From: Lewinellaceae bacterium
Lineage (GTDB): Bacteria; Bacteroidota; Bacteroidia; Chitinophagales; Saprospiraceae
Length of the DNA: 64,000 nt
Assembly (NCBI GenBank): GCA_016713985.1
Contig: JADJOD010000028.1
Span: forward strand, 26,987 to 90,986
Direction: 5' to 3'
How positions within the stretch are numbered: position 1 is the first letter of the stretch; every line of letters starts with the position of its first letter. The notes below the pieces were generated by a model. That model was not told the origin of the DNA. It did not search any database and saw only the letters and a program-made list of their open reading frames with translations. Shown in pieces: positions 54,873 through 64,000 of the stretch. A program made the translations under genes and the position numbers.

Positions 54873-57800
54873 ATGCGTACGCTCTTCTCCATCTTGGCTT
54901 TTTGTTTAGCCCTGCCCGTTTTTTCGCAGAAAACCAAACCGGCGCCCCTTGCCGGTTTTAACGAAACCCTGTACAACGCGCTCGAATGGCGCTGCGTCGG
55001 CCCTTTCCGCGGCGGACGGTCCGCAGCGGTCACCGGGGTCGCCGGCAAGCCCAACCTGTTTTACTTCGGCAGCACGGGCGGCGGCGTGTGGCGCACTACC
55101 GACGGCGGGCGCAGCTGGGAGAACATTTCCGACGGTTTTTTCGGTGGCTCTATCGGCGCCGTGGAAGTGGCGCCCTCCGATCCCAACGTGATTTATGCCG
55201 GCGGCGGCGAAGTGACCGTACGCGGCAACGTGAGTTACGGCACCGGGGTATGGAAAAGTGAAGACGCCGGAAAAACCTGGAAATCAATGGGTTTGCCCAA
55301 CAGCCGCCACATCCCGCGTATTCGGATACATCCGGACAACCCGAATCTCGTTTACGCAGCCGTATTGGGTGACCTGTTCCAGTCATCCCCCGAACGCGGC
55401 GTCTACCGCTCCAAAGACGGGGGTAAAAACTGGGAACGTATCCTGTTCGTCAACAACGACGCCGGCGCCGTCGACCTTTGTATGGACCCCACCAATCCGC
55501 GCATCCTGTACGCAGGGACCTGGCGTGTGCGCCGCACCCCGTACAGCCTCAGCAGCGGGGGCGCCGGCTCCGGCTTGTGGAAAAGCACCGACAGCGGAGA
55601 TACCTGGACCGAACTGACGCGCAACGAAGGATTGCCGCAAAAGGATACCATCGGCATCATCGGTGTGGCCGTATCCTACGCCAACCCGCAACGTTTGTGG
55701 GCCATCGTGGAAGCTGAAAACGGCGGCGTATTCCGCTCCGACGACGGCGGAAAAAAATGGACCAAACTCAACGAAGACCGCAACCTGCGCCAACGCGCCT
55801 GGTATTACACCCGGATCTACGCCGATACCAAAGACGAAGACAAGGTATACGTCGTAAACGTCGCTTACCACGTCTCCAAAGACGGCGGCCGCACCTTCAG
55901 TTCCAAATACGCCCCACACGGCGACCACCACGACCTCTGGGTAGCGCCCGACGACCCGCGGCGGCTTATCGTCGGCGACGACGGCGGCGCCCAGATCAGT
56001 TACGACGCCGGCGAAACCTGGAGCACCTACCACAACCAGCCCACCGCCCAGTTCTACCGCGTTACCACCGACAACAGCTTCCCTTACCGGATCTACGTAG
56101 CCCAACAGGACAACACCACCCTGCGTATCCGGCACCGCACCGACGGCGCTTCCATCACCGAGCGCGACTGGGAACCTACCGCCGGCGGCGAATCGGCGCA
56201 TATCGCCGTCGATCCCCTGGACGACGAAGTTGTCTACGGCGGCGAATACCACGGTTATCTCAGCCGGGTGGACCACCGGCGCAAAACCTCCCGCGCCATC
56301 AACGTATGGCCCGAAGACAACATGGGCCACGGCGCCGAAGACGCCAAATTCCGCTTCCAGTGGAATTTTCCGCTTTTTTTCTCAACAAACGACCCGAAAA
56401 AACTGTACGCCTGCTCCAATCACCTGCATATGAGCACCAACGGCGGTCAAAGCTGGCAAACCATCAGCCCCGACCTCACCACCAACGACCGGAGCCGGCA
56501 AAAATCGTCCGGCGGCCCTATTACCCAGGACAATACCAGCGTGGAATATTACTGCACCATTTTTGCCGCCTGCGAATCACCCGCCGAACCGGGTTTGCTC
56601 TGGACCGGCAGCGACGACGGGCTGATACACGTATCGCGTGACGGCGGCAAAAACTGGTCGAACGTGACACCTGCCGAACTGCCGAAATGGGCGATGATCA
56701 ACAGCGTGGAACCCGATCCCTCGCGCAGAGGTGGTCTTTACGTTGCCGCCACGTCCTACAAATCGGGCGATTACCGCCCCCTATTGTTCCATACTTCCGA
56801 TTATGGCAAAACCTGGCGGAAAATCGTGCAAGGTATTGGTGTCGAACACTTTACACGGGTTCTGCGCGCCGACCCCAAACGCCAGGGCCTGCTGTATTGC
56901 GGCACGGAGGCCGGTATGTACATCAGTTTTGACGACGGCGAAAACTGGCAATCCTTCCAACTCAATCTGCCCGTGGTGCCCATCACCGATCTCGCCGTCA
57001 AAAACGACAACCTCATCGCGGCCACCCAGGGGCGAAGCCTCTGGATGATCGACGACCTCACGGTTTTGCACCAGTTGGACGCTAACCTGAAAGGAAAAGA
57101 AACACACCTGTTCAAACCCATGCCTTCTTTCCGCATCCGGGGCGGCCAGGCCAGAAACCTGAAAACAGCGGGCGCCAACCATCCCGGCGGGGTAATGGTG
57201 CACTATTACCTCAAAAATAAACCGGGAGAAAAAGACACCCTGAAATTAGAAATATTTGATGCCGGCGGCGCATCCATCCGCAGCTGGTCCAATCAAGGCA
57301 AGGACGACAAACTGACCGACCTCAAAGCCGGCGGCAACCGCTTTGTCTGGAACTTCCGCTACCCCGGCGCTAAAAAATTCGACGGCCTGATCCTGTGGTC
57401 GACCAACTTAGACGGGCCACGCGCCATTCCGGGTGAATACCGCGTACGGCTTACACTCAACGGAAAACCGGAAGAACAAACGTTTACCATATTGCCCGAC
57501 CCGAGGGCCGAAACACCCCCAGAGGTATTCCGGCAACAGTTTGAATTTGTCAAATCCTGCTCGGACAAACTCACGGACATACATACCGCCATCGGCCACA
57601 TCCGCGACCTGCGCACCCAGATGAAAAACCTCACCGACCGGCTCCCGGCGGAAGACCGGCTAAAACCCCTTCGTGACCAGGCCAAAACCATCGACTCGCT
57701 CATCACGCAGGTGGAACAGGCCTTGTACCAGACCAAAACCGCTCCAGCCAGGACCCGCTCAACTTCCCCGTGCGCCTCAACGACAAACTCGGCAACCTGA

Positions 57801-57985
57801 TGGAACTCGCCGCCGACGGCGATTTCCCTCCTACGGACCAGGCCATAGCGGTCAAAAATATGCTTTTTGGCCTTATCGACGCGGAACTGGCGAGGTGGAA
57901 AAGCGTTCAGGACAATGACCTGCCGGCCTTCAACCGCTTAGTTCGGGAGTTGGGAGTGGACGTGGTAAGGGTGAAGAGGGAGTGA
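54873..57985 (+). CDS. VPS10/sortilin-type BNR-repeat beta-propeller protein (frame-interrupted near the 3' end)
   Basis: About 1037 codons. A signal peptide (LAFCLALPVFSQ) is followed by LEWRCVGPFRGGRSAAVTG, a phrase typical of this Bacteroidota family. Then come many BNR/Asp-box units such as TTDGGRSWENI, SEDAGKTWKSM, SKDGGKNWERI, STDSGDTWTEL, SDDGGKKWTKL and SRDGGKNWSNV, building one or two propellers. A C-terminal Ig-like and helical part begins about residue 800. The frame changes in an A run at 57735-57738; one added A gives QTKNRSSQDPLNFPVRLN continuous with the end LGVDVVRVKRE, stop 57983-57985. Members are annotated as glycosyl hydrolase or VPS10 proteins, with no proven activity. 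Confidence 0.9.
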
Positions 57986-57991
57986 AAATTG

Positions 57992-60061
57992 TCACTTCAG
58001 CAGCACCATCTTTTTCCGGCTCACCACCCCTTCAACAACGAGTTCGCAGAAATACACCCCCGCCGGTAAATCGCCGGCATTAAATGTAACATCGTGGACG
58101 CCGGGGTATCGGTTGCCGTCGGCGAGCAGGGTAACCGTCCTGCCGGTCTCATCCTGCACCGTCAGTTTCACCCGAGCCGGCTGGCCTACCCGAAACCGGA
58201 TATTCGTTTGAGCCCGGAACGGATTGGGCTGATTTTGAAACAGTTGCATCTGTTGATGGGCGTACTGCTCATCGGTACCGGTTGAAATAAATCCTGCGCC
58301 GTACAGGGTTGTTACGCCGTAACCGGGGGTGGTGACCGTCAATGTGTTGCCCGCTACCGGCACGGTAGAATTTTGCCAGTAGGCATTGTTAGCGGACGTA
58401 AAAGCATCAAAAGAAACAGGCGTGTTGGCGACATCCTGGAGGTGAATATTGGCAGTTCGTGGCGAAGCCGACTGGTTGACCAGCACGATTGTGAGGGTGC
58501 CGTCCGTATCGTGAACATACGCGCTGGCGAGCAGGTCGGCAGAACCGGCAACCGTGGTATTCACCCGCCAGGCATCGGGCCGGATGTATTTGAAAAAGTG
58601 TTTGGCCGCCACGTATTTCGGCGAATTGGCGCCTGTTGTCTGGCTGGTGAGGGCAAAATCACTCACGGCGCTCACGCCGGGGTCTTCCGAAAAAGTCCAG
58701 TACAACCAGGCGCTTTGCCGGCCCGTTGTGAGTGCCTGGTGCATTTTGAGGGCGATGCTCCAGCCGCCGTTATTGGGAAACCCGTTGGCCGGGAAAAGCC
58801 AGGCCGCGTTTTCACCGGAAGTTTCCGTCATCCACGATTTTTTGTTGAAGGATCGAAAACCCGACACGTTGGCCGGTATTCCCGGCGCCGGGCTGGCCGT
58901 CCAGCCGTTGGCCCAACGATCCCACGAAGTAGCGCCGGCGCCGGCCGAACTCGCCCCGTCGCTGTCGTAGCCGTGGATGCAGAAGAAATCCAGCGCCGCG
59001 GCTGCGGCCGGGTCGGCGGCGATGTTTTGGAGGTATTGCAGGTTTTTGTGAATCACCCCGCTTCCGCCGCCGCCATATTCCCACAAGCCGTACGCATCGC
59101 CGCCGAGCAGGTCCTCCGGACCCATGATCCGGATTTCCTTCAGGTCGTCGTATTGGTCGAATTCGGCGCGAACCGCCTTAAGCGCCGTAATGTATTGTGT
59201 GGAAAGCGGGTACGTTGCACTGTTGTAAAACTGTTCAAAATTGAGTTCGTTCTGGATGCTGACGGCGTAAAACTGAACGCCGTAGGCCTGCTGAAATCCG
59301 CGAATATAGGCGGCTGTACTGCGTACAAACTGGGTCAGGGCACTGGTGGGCCCGGCGCCTCCGAGTGCCGAATCGTCGAATTCCGGCAGCGGCAGGCCGG
59401 AAACATCGAGCCGGCCGCCGGCAAAATTGCCGCCCCAGACAAAAGGCCAGGGCGTATTCGCCACCGGGCCCGGCCACCAGTTCTGGGTGTACTGGTTGCC
59501 CGACGACACTTTTACCCAGGGCAATGGCGACCAGAGCGAGCCGATCAGTTTAAAATCGCCCAACTGGTTCTGCCGGTCGAGCCCCGCCTGAATGGCGCCG
59601 TCGTCCGGGTAGGTAAACAAAGCCACATTTGCATCGATATCGGGCCCCATAACGGCGATAGGTGCGTGCTGGCCGCCAAACAGGCGGGAATAATCCTGGG
59701 GGCCGGTGTACGTGCGCACCCGGTTGCCTTCCGGGCCGTCGGGATTGTCCGGGTCTTCCAGGTTGAACACGCTGTTGGTGGCGGAACCCATAAACCAGGG
59801 AGAAAAATACGACAGGTCGGAATACGGCGACACCAAGCGGGGCGTCAGGTCTAAACGGTAGATGGACGCGCCCAGGTCGTCGTAATACAATTGTTGCCAC
59901 CAGGCGGCGTTCACTGCGGCGCCTCCCTGGTGCGCGCCGAAACCGTCGATCTGTTGCCGGCGGTCGGCGGCAAATACATCGACCTGGGCAGATTGTGCCC
60001 CCACCGGCATTATGCCTGGCTGGCACAATAAAAAAAGGACTAAAAGATTACTTCTCAGCAT
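57992..60061 (-). CDS. GH30-type glycoside hydrolase with T9SS type A sorting domain
   Basis: 689 residues. After the signal peptide (ending GAQSAQ) the TIM barrel begins QQIDGFGAHQGG, the opening phrase of GH30 enzymes. The acid/base Glu is likely E272 in VSIQNELNF and the nucleophile E413 in WMTETSGEN. A beta-sandwich side domain (about 520-600, LTIVLVNQSASP) follows as in the family. The end is a type A T9SS domain (LFQNQPNPFRAQTNIRF ... LPAGVYFCELVV). GH30 enzymes cleave xylans, beta-1,6-glucans or glucosylceramide-like bonds; the exact substrate is not readable. The protein should be released or surface-anchored by T9SS. It converges with the propeller gene 6 bases away. Confidence 0.92.
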   Translation of the reverse strand: MLRSNLLVLFLLCQPGIMPVGAQSAQVDVFAADRRQQIDGFGAHQGGAAVNAAWWQQLYYDDLGASIYRLDLTPRLVSPYSDLSYFSPWFMGSATNSVFNLEDPDNPDGPEGNRVRTYTGPQDYSRLFGGQHAPIAVMGPDIDANVALFTYPDDGAIQAGLDRQNQLGDFKLIGSLWSPLPWVKVSSGNQYTQNWWPGPVANTPWPFVWGGNFAGGRLDVSGLPLPEFDDSALGGAGPTSALTQFVRSTAAYIRGFQQAYGVQFYAVSIQNELNFEQFYNSATYPLSTQYITALKAVRAEFDQYDDLKEIRIMGPEDLLGGDAYGLWEYGGGGSGVIHKNLQYLQNIAADPAAAAALDFFCIHGYDSDGASSAGAGATSWDRWANGWTASPAPGIPANVSGFRSFNKKSWMTETSGENAAWLFPANGFPNNGGWSIALKMHQALTTGRQSAWLYWTFSEDPGVSAVSDFALTSQTTGANSPKYVAAKHFFKYIRPDAWRVNTTVAGSADLLASAYVHDTDGTLTIVLVNQSASPRTANIHLQDVANTPVSFDAFTSANNAYWQNSTVPVAGNTLTVTTPGYGVTTLYGAGFISTGTDEQYAHQQMQLFQNQPNPFRAQTNIRFRVGQPARVKLTVQDETGRTVTLLADGNRYPGVHDVTFNAGDLPAGVYFCELVVEGVVSRKKMVLLK

Positions 60062-60081
60062 AAAGAGTCTTGTTTATGTTA

Positions 60082-60089
60082 TAAATTTG
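60082..60089 (+). promoter_or_regulatory. Exact TAnnTTTG element 5 bases before an ATG
   Basis: TAAATTTG matches the Bacteroidota -7 consensus but ends only 5 bases before the ATG at 60094. If it is active, transcription would begin at or next to the start codon, giving a leaderless mRNA. Confidence 0.3.
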
Positions 60090-60093
60090 TACG

Positions 60094-60639
60094 ATGTCTG
60101 CCCGGATTCAACAAATAAAAGACCTCGTTGGAAATGACGAGGTGGAAGATGCGATCGACCTGCTTATGGGGGTTGCGGACGAACTCGGCGCCAAACGGGA
60201 ACACCAGAGTGAGCTCCTGCTGTCGGCCCGTTTTAAAGAGTACGAGCAAAATAAACTAAACAACACCTTATCCGAAAAATTGCTGGGGACTGAAATTGCC
60301 GCCATCCTGCAACGGGTTCAAAAGGTGGACAACAACGTTTACGAAGTGGCCGTGTACGCCTATAACTGTCCGCCCGACCTGCTGCCCAAAGCAGCAGCTT
60401 ATTTCTCCCGCAACGGCTACCATCTCACCGATACCGCCACTTTACAGTCGTCACAATCCTGGCTTGCCCGGCAACCTGCGGTGATCTATTACGGCGCCGG
60501 CAACCAAAAAAAGGCCGCTGCTTTAGCCGCCGACCTGAAACAAGCGACCGGGCTCCGGTTTCTGGCCCAGGAAGGCGCAGGATACGGGGTGCCGAAAGAA
60601 GTGCGGGCGTATACGTTTAAGGTGCATTTGGTGCGGTAA
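60094..60639 (+). CDS. EAD11-like effector-associated domain fused to LytR_C-like domain
   Basis: 181 residues, no signal peptide or membrane segment. Residues 1-80 (IQQIKDLVGNDEVEDAIDLL, ELLLSARFKEYEQNKLNNTL, GTEIAAILQRV) match the pattern of effector-associated domain 11, a small helical death-like adaptor domain found in bacterial conflict and apoptosis-like systems. Residues about 85-181 (VYEVAVYAYNCPPDLLPKAA, PAVIYYGAGNQKKAAALAAD) have the alternating alpha/beta pattern of LytR_C-type domains. The pairing would make it an adaptor that joins a sensor to an effector through homotypic EAD contacts. Domain calls are by eye. It lies on the same strand as the membrane protein and ATPase that follow. 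Confidence 0.55.
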   Translation: MSARIQQIKDLVGNDEVEDAIDLLMGVADELGAKREHQSELLLSARFKEYEQNKLNNTLSEKLLGTEIAAILQRVQKVDNNVYEVAVYAYNCPPDLLPKAAAYFSRNGYHLTDTATLQSSQSWLARQPAVIYYGAGNQKKAAALAADLKQATGLRFLAQEGAGYGVPKEVRAYTFKVHLVR

Positions 60640-60717
60640 GCCGTAGCCTCCTGACATCAAAAACCGAATGAAATTTACCTTTCGGAATTTTTCCTGCCGC
60701 ATTATGACCGGTGTAAA

Positions 60718-60749
60718 TATATTTGTGTGTACATTGTTTGAAAATGTAC
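60718..60749 (+). promoter_or_regulatory. Promoter and dyad upstream of the membrane-protein gene
   Basis: TATATTTG (60718-60725) is an exact TAnnTTTG element. Just downstream, GTACATT (60729-60735) and AATGTAC (60743-60749) form a 7-bp inverted repeat with a 7-base spacer, placed where an operator would block transcription. The next ATG is at 60803. Confidence 0.45.
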
Positions 60750-60802
60750 GTTTTTATAGATGTATTCGTTTGTAGATACCAAATATTTCCATTTCTCGTA
60801 CC

Positions 60803-61789
60803 ATGAATATTTTTGGAATCAGAATCAGACTAAAACAATTAATCACCCTTTCTTTTGTGAGTTTTGGCATTATCTGGGGCTTTTTTGAAGCCGGGCTTGT
60901 TTTGCAGGTTATAGCAATATCCGATCAGGGCGCTCCCGTATACTATTTCGGACTTATCGCTTTCAGCATTTTTATCTCCATCATAATTGCCTGGTATACC
61001 GAGTGGAAGAGTCAGCGGGTAAACAAAACGGAACTGGCAGAAGGGGTGAAGGTCAAACTGAACAAACTGGTGAAACGATTCCGCCAGATGATCGCCGACG
61101 GGAGTTATTTCAAACTGATCTATCTGGACTGGCGTATGCAGGTTGAGTGGGATAAAACCCAGTTGGCTGGAGCCAGCCGCTACATACTCGATGCGGAAGA
61201 CGTGGCCGATTATATTTTGTCCGCCACCTACAATATCCTGAACCGGCTTGGAAAAAGCGACGAGTATATCACCCTTTCCAACATTGATTTTTGGGGACAT
61301 ATTCGCAACGACCTGCGGTTTTTCAACGCCAATATCGATGCCGTCAACCGGCAAAGTGTTCACATTAAACGAATTGTACTGGTCGACATTAAAGCGCTGG
61401 AAGGGAGGGCCCCGGGTGACGAAATCAAAAGAATCCGCGAAATTGTAAAAATCCTGCACGAAGAGTACCAGAGAAATACTTCCGCCTTCGAATCCGGCAA
61501 AATGGACTGGCACTTTTATATCAGTGAAAATTACAAACCCGATCACGATATTTCAGTGCCCTACGCCATCATCACCAACAAAATCAGCGGCGAATGCCTG
61601 GCTATTCTGCCCAAAAAAAAGGAAGAAAAAACCAAACCGAAAATCGAGATGTATTTCTCTGAAAACAAACTCGATGAAAATATTTCCAGTTACCTGGCTG
61701 ATTTCGAGCGCATTGCCAAAGCGCCCAGGTTAATCGACATTCCGACATTCTACCACGAACTATTCAGCGGCAAGTGGAAGAATTCGTAA
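60803..61789 (+). CDS. Two-TM membrane protein with large cytoplasmic domain, function unknown
   Basis: 328 residues, uninterrupted. Two membrane helices lie at about 12-38 (LITLSFVSFGIIWGFFEAGL) and 48-68 (YFGLIAFSIFISIIIAW), leaving a cytoplasmic part of about 260 residues rich in charged helices. Around 150-230 the order of elements (DEYITLSNIDFWGH, then HIKRIVLVDIKALEG, then MDWHFYISENY) recalls inactive phospholipase D-like sensor modules that stand beside STAND-type ATPases, but no HKD catalytic motif is present and the match is weak. It stands 30 bases before the P-loop ATPase and is probably co-transcribed with it. It may anchor a signalling complex at the membrane. Confidence 0.55.
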   Translation: MNIFGIRIRLKQLITLSFVSFGIIWGFFEAGLVLQVIAISDQGAPVYYFGLIAFSIFISIIIAWYTEWKSQRVNKTELAEGVKVKLNKLVKRFRQMIADGSYFKLIYLDWRMQVEWDKTQLAGASRYILDAEDVADYILSATYNILNRLGKSDEYITLSNIDFWGHIRNDLRFFNANIDAVNRQSVHIKRIVLVDIKALEGRAPGDEIKRIREIVKILHEEYQRNTSAFESGKMDWHFYISENYKPDHDISVPYAIITNKISGECLAILPKKKEEKTKPKIEMYFSENKLDENISSYLADFERIAKAPRLIDIPTFYHELFSGKWKNS

Positions 61790-61819
61790 ATTTTTTTTCA
61801 TTAAATACGCCTTCCGATC

Positions 61820-63601
61820 ATGAAACCTGCACCCTGGCCCACTAGATGGTTTCCGAGGCCTATTACGGCGAAGAAACCCAATCTCAAATCCTGAAAACTT
61901 CCCAAATTCAATCCCTACCTCGCCGTGGGTCACCACGAAGAAAATTTTTCTGATCGGGTCCAAAGGATTGGGAAAACCCTGCTGCTCCGGTATAAAAGTT
62001 ACTTATACCACGAGTTGCGGGATACAAATTCAACACCTCCAACGACGAACTGACCGAAAGCAGCGAAATACAGACCCATACCTTTTCCCGCGAAGAACTT
62101 ATACAATTCCGCCACTTCCAGGACTGAGGAAAGTATATGGAAACCCTGACACTTTGGACGCTGACCTTCAAAATTTATGGCCTGGACATCAATCCGGATC
62201 TGGAAAAAATGATCCATAAAGCGTCCAAACTCAGCAGTATTTTTTCGGAGTTGCTGTCAAACAGGGATAAAATCCCGCTTTTCCCGAGGTGGATCAACGA
62301 GTTTGTCGACCGGGCCAGTGAAATCAAAAGCGGGGTCTCCATTTTTGTTGATGATGTAGATCAGGCTTTTGAAACTATCATGATCAATAACCACCATTAC
62401 AACTCCTTTTACCTGGAAGACCAATCCAAACCTGCGGTGGAGATCTGGGTAAACGGCCAGAATGCCCTCTTCAGCAGTATTTATTCCATTCACCGGCAGA
62501 ACCGGCACGTCAAAATATTTGCAACAGTCCGGACAGAGGCTTTCCATTGTTTAAAAGTGGCTTTAAAACCCAATTACCTCCATCATTCAGTCGTATTACA
62601 CTATGACAAATGGAATATTGAAGAAATATTCAACAAAAACATACAATTGATCCCGAAGGAGAAATTAGCCAAACCGGAAGGCAAAACCTGGATTGAGAAA
62701 TTTCTGGGTTTTGAAGAAATGCCACATCGTTTCGCCAAAGACCATCTCGGAAACCCGAGGATCGAAACATCGTTTAACTTCATTTTCCGGCATACGTACG
62801 GCCGTCCGCGTGAAATTGTACAAATGGGCTCCAGCCTGCATAATCTGGTTACACAACCTCATTATAAATCGCTCAAACTGTACAATAAAATCGAAGAAGT
62901 AAGAGCCAACGTCACCATTTCGCCAGCGAATTGTTCAATCAATACAAGGAACAAATCATACCGGGTTTTGATACCGATGAACTCAACGTTTTTCATTCCA
63001 TACCGGGCAACGTTATTCCGCGGGAAAAACTGAAGGAACTCAACCCACACAGCCTGAAGTTATATTACAGCCTCGGACTGTTGGGTTTTACCCGGGCAAC
63101 CCTGGATGGAAAAACCCTGGTGCAGGATTTCCTGCCGGCTGCCGAGTATAACTATACGGAATTGTCCGATCTGCCCGCCGCTCCGGAATTTTTTCTTACA
63201 CATCCGACCATGGATCAGGAGTTGTTGAGCGAGCAGAGTTACGGCTCATTTTATAACGAGAAATATCATCGGAAAGGTTATACCTACGACAATCAGGAGC
63301 CGATCATGAACAAGGAATATGAGCATTTTGTGCCGCTGGAATTTCCCGGTAACGGGCGCGACACTCCCAGCCAGAGCAACGGCCATGTATTTCCATTACA
63401 AGACTATTACCGTTTCTTTTTCGACAGCCGGATAAAACATTCCGGAACAAATACCTGGACAAGGTAAAGCTCGCCAAAGGGTCCTGAGCAAACTGGCCAG
63501 GTTGTGTTACTTCAACCGTTTGAAACGGGAATCGAGGGCATATTACACAGAACTGGTTTTCTGCTGCATACCGAAGTTAAACTTTATTCCATCGTCCGGG
63601 C
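61820..63601 (+). pseudogene. Sll1717-type P-loop ATPase, reading frame broken at several places
   Basis: No single frame covers it. In order, the pieces give NPYLAVGHHEE, then KIFLIGSKGLGKTLLLRYKS with Walker A GSKGLGKT (61939-62000), then SREELIQFRHFQDW, then a long open piece 62137-62920. That piece holds Walker B IFVDDVDQAFE, ATVRTEAFHCL and FIFRHTYGRPREIVQMGS, the sensor and RHTxGRPR blocks of Sll1717-family ATPases. A further piece (62931-63467, KLYYSLGLLGFTRATL) and short shifted parts follow. Breaks lie near 61935, 62035, 62130, 62925, 63465 and 63560-63600. Either the gene is decayed or the sequence is poor here. The family is thought to act as a molecular switch in signalling or defence. 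Confidence 0.6.
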
Positions 63602-64000
63602 TATAACGCACCGATGAATGAAAAAACACCGGCGGGCAGTGAAGAAAAATTCCTCGACCGCTTGTTTGGCCGCCTGATCGCCATCGGTTCAATCATCTAC
63701 CTCGACCTGTCTTATGCTTGTGTAAAAAGATTATTGCAGGAAGGCAAAGTGGAATTTAAAGCGGAAAAAGACGAAGATCCGATACCGTATACCATTACCT
63801 GTACAGAAGTTTTTTTATCCCACGACTCAGCCGGAACTATAGCGTGCGGAATGAATTCTCCCAGGCGGGCAGCAACTCCATCAAACAAACGATTTTCGAC
63901 GCCATGTCGCCGTTTGGGAGCAACAATTTTCAAAGATTTGTACATCGAGGGTGATCGAAGAAGTGCGTATGCTGACTCCCCGTTTTGAAAAACCCGAACA
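63602..64000 (+). CDS. Probable C-terminal part of the P-loop ATPase gene, incomplete at window edge
   Basis: From 63602 the frame reads YNAPMNEKTPAGSEEKFL and continues LFGRLIAIGSIIYLDLSYAC, EFKAEKDEDPIPYTIT. It then changes near 63820-63835 to FFIPRLSRNYSVRNEFSQAG, SIKQTIFDAMSPFGSNNFQ, and again near 63943 to IEEVRMLTPRFEKPE, where the window stops. The ATG at 63614 is more likely internal than a true start, because the residues before it read on smoothly. No known domain is recognised. The gene does not end within the window. Confidence 0.4.

Noticed and set aside
55383..56330. 315-codon minus-strand frame in the VPS10/BNR gene
   Set aside because: Val/Gly/Ala-rich antisense translation of Asp-box repeats, with no signal or family match.
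63614..63988. Separate small gene starting at ATG 63614
   Set aside because: Residues encoded just upstream read into it smoothly, so it is more likely the continuation of the broken ATPase gene.

Overview
The window reads as a piece of a Bacteroidota chromosome, most likely from the Saprospiria (Lewinella/Haliscomenobacter-like). The lineage is an inference from gene content. The pointers are a SusC/SusD pair, type IX secretion (T9SS) sorting domains of both type A and type B, DUF4249 lipoproteins beside a TonB-dependent receptor, a GEVED-containing subtilase, giant Ig-like/SprB repeat proteins, and TAnnTTTG-type promoter elements. No rRNA, tRNA, CRISPR array or insertion sequence with a transposase was seen.

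Layout. 0-5.2 kb: the tail of a T9SS cargo protein, a bidirectional terminator, then a SusD/SusC nutrient-uptake pair on the minus strand. 5.6-11.5 kb: a small outer-membrane barrel protein, an M1 metallopeptidase, a DUF6580 membrane protein, an acyl-CoA thioesterase, an O-methyltransferase and a Tat-exported Gfo/Idh/MocA oxidoreductase. 11.7-34.1 kb: a secreted S8 subtilase, then, divergently, three consecutive giant same-strand genes (about 6.0, 6.6 and 6.3 kb) encoding cysteine-paired Ig/PKD-like repeat proteins with T9SS type B C-termini. 34.3-40.5 kb: a CARDB-like secreted protein, an Lrp/AsnC regulator divergent from an S41 protease, an acyltransferase, a PIF1/RecD-like helicase and an RDD protein. 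40.8-45.8 kb: a TonB-dependent receptor with two DUF4249 lipoproteins. 45.8-53.2 kb: a second TonB-dependent receptor flanked on both sides by paralogous YncE-propeller/alkaline-phosphatase-fold proteins. 53.3-60.1 kb: a patatin-like phospholipase, a large VPS10/BNR propeller protein and a GH30-type glycosidase with a T9SS tail. 60.1-64 kb: a candidate conflict or signalling locus made of an EAD11-like/LytR_C-like fusion, a two-TM membrane protein and a Sll1717-type P-loop ATPase that runs off the window.

Functionally most of the window concerns the cell envelope and outside world: binding and import of polymers or nutrients (SusCD and two other TonB-dependent receptors with their lipoproteins), extracellular hydrolysis (M1, S8, GH30, phosphatase-like proteins) and T9SS-delivered surface adhesins.

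An important caution: at least a dozen long genes are interrupted by one or a few frame changes. In the majority I could check by eye, the change sits in a short homopolymer and one added or removed base restores the family-typical protein. This looks more like consensus error in the sequence, as in a long-read assembly, than true gene decay, so frame-interrupted genes are given here as single genes with the break points stated. The density of breaks rises sharply after about 61.8 kb.
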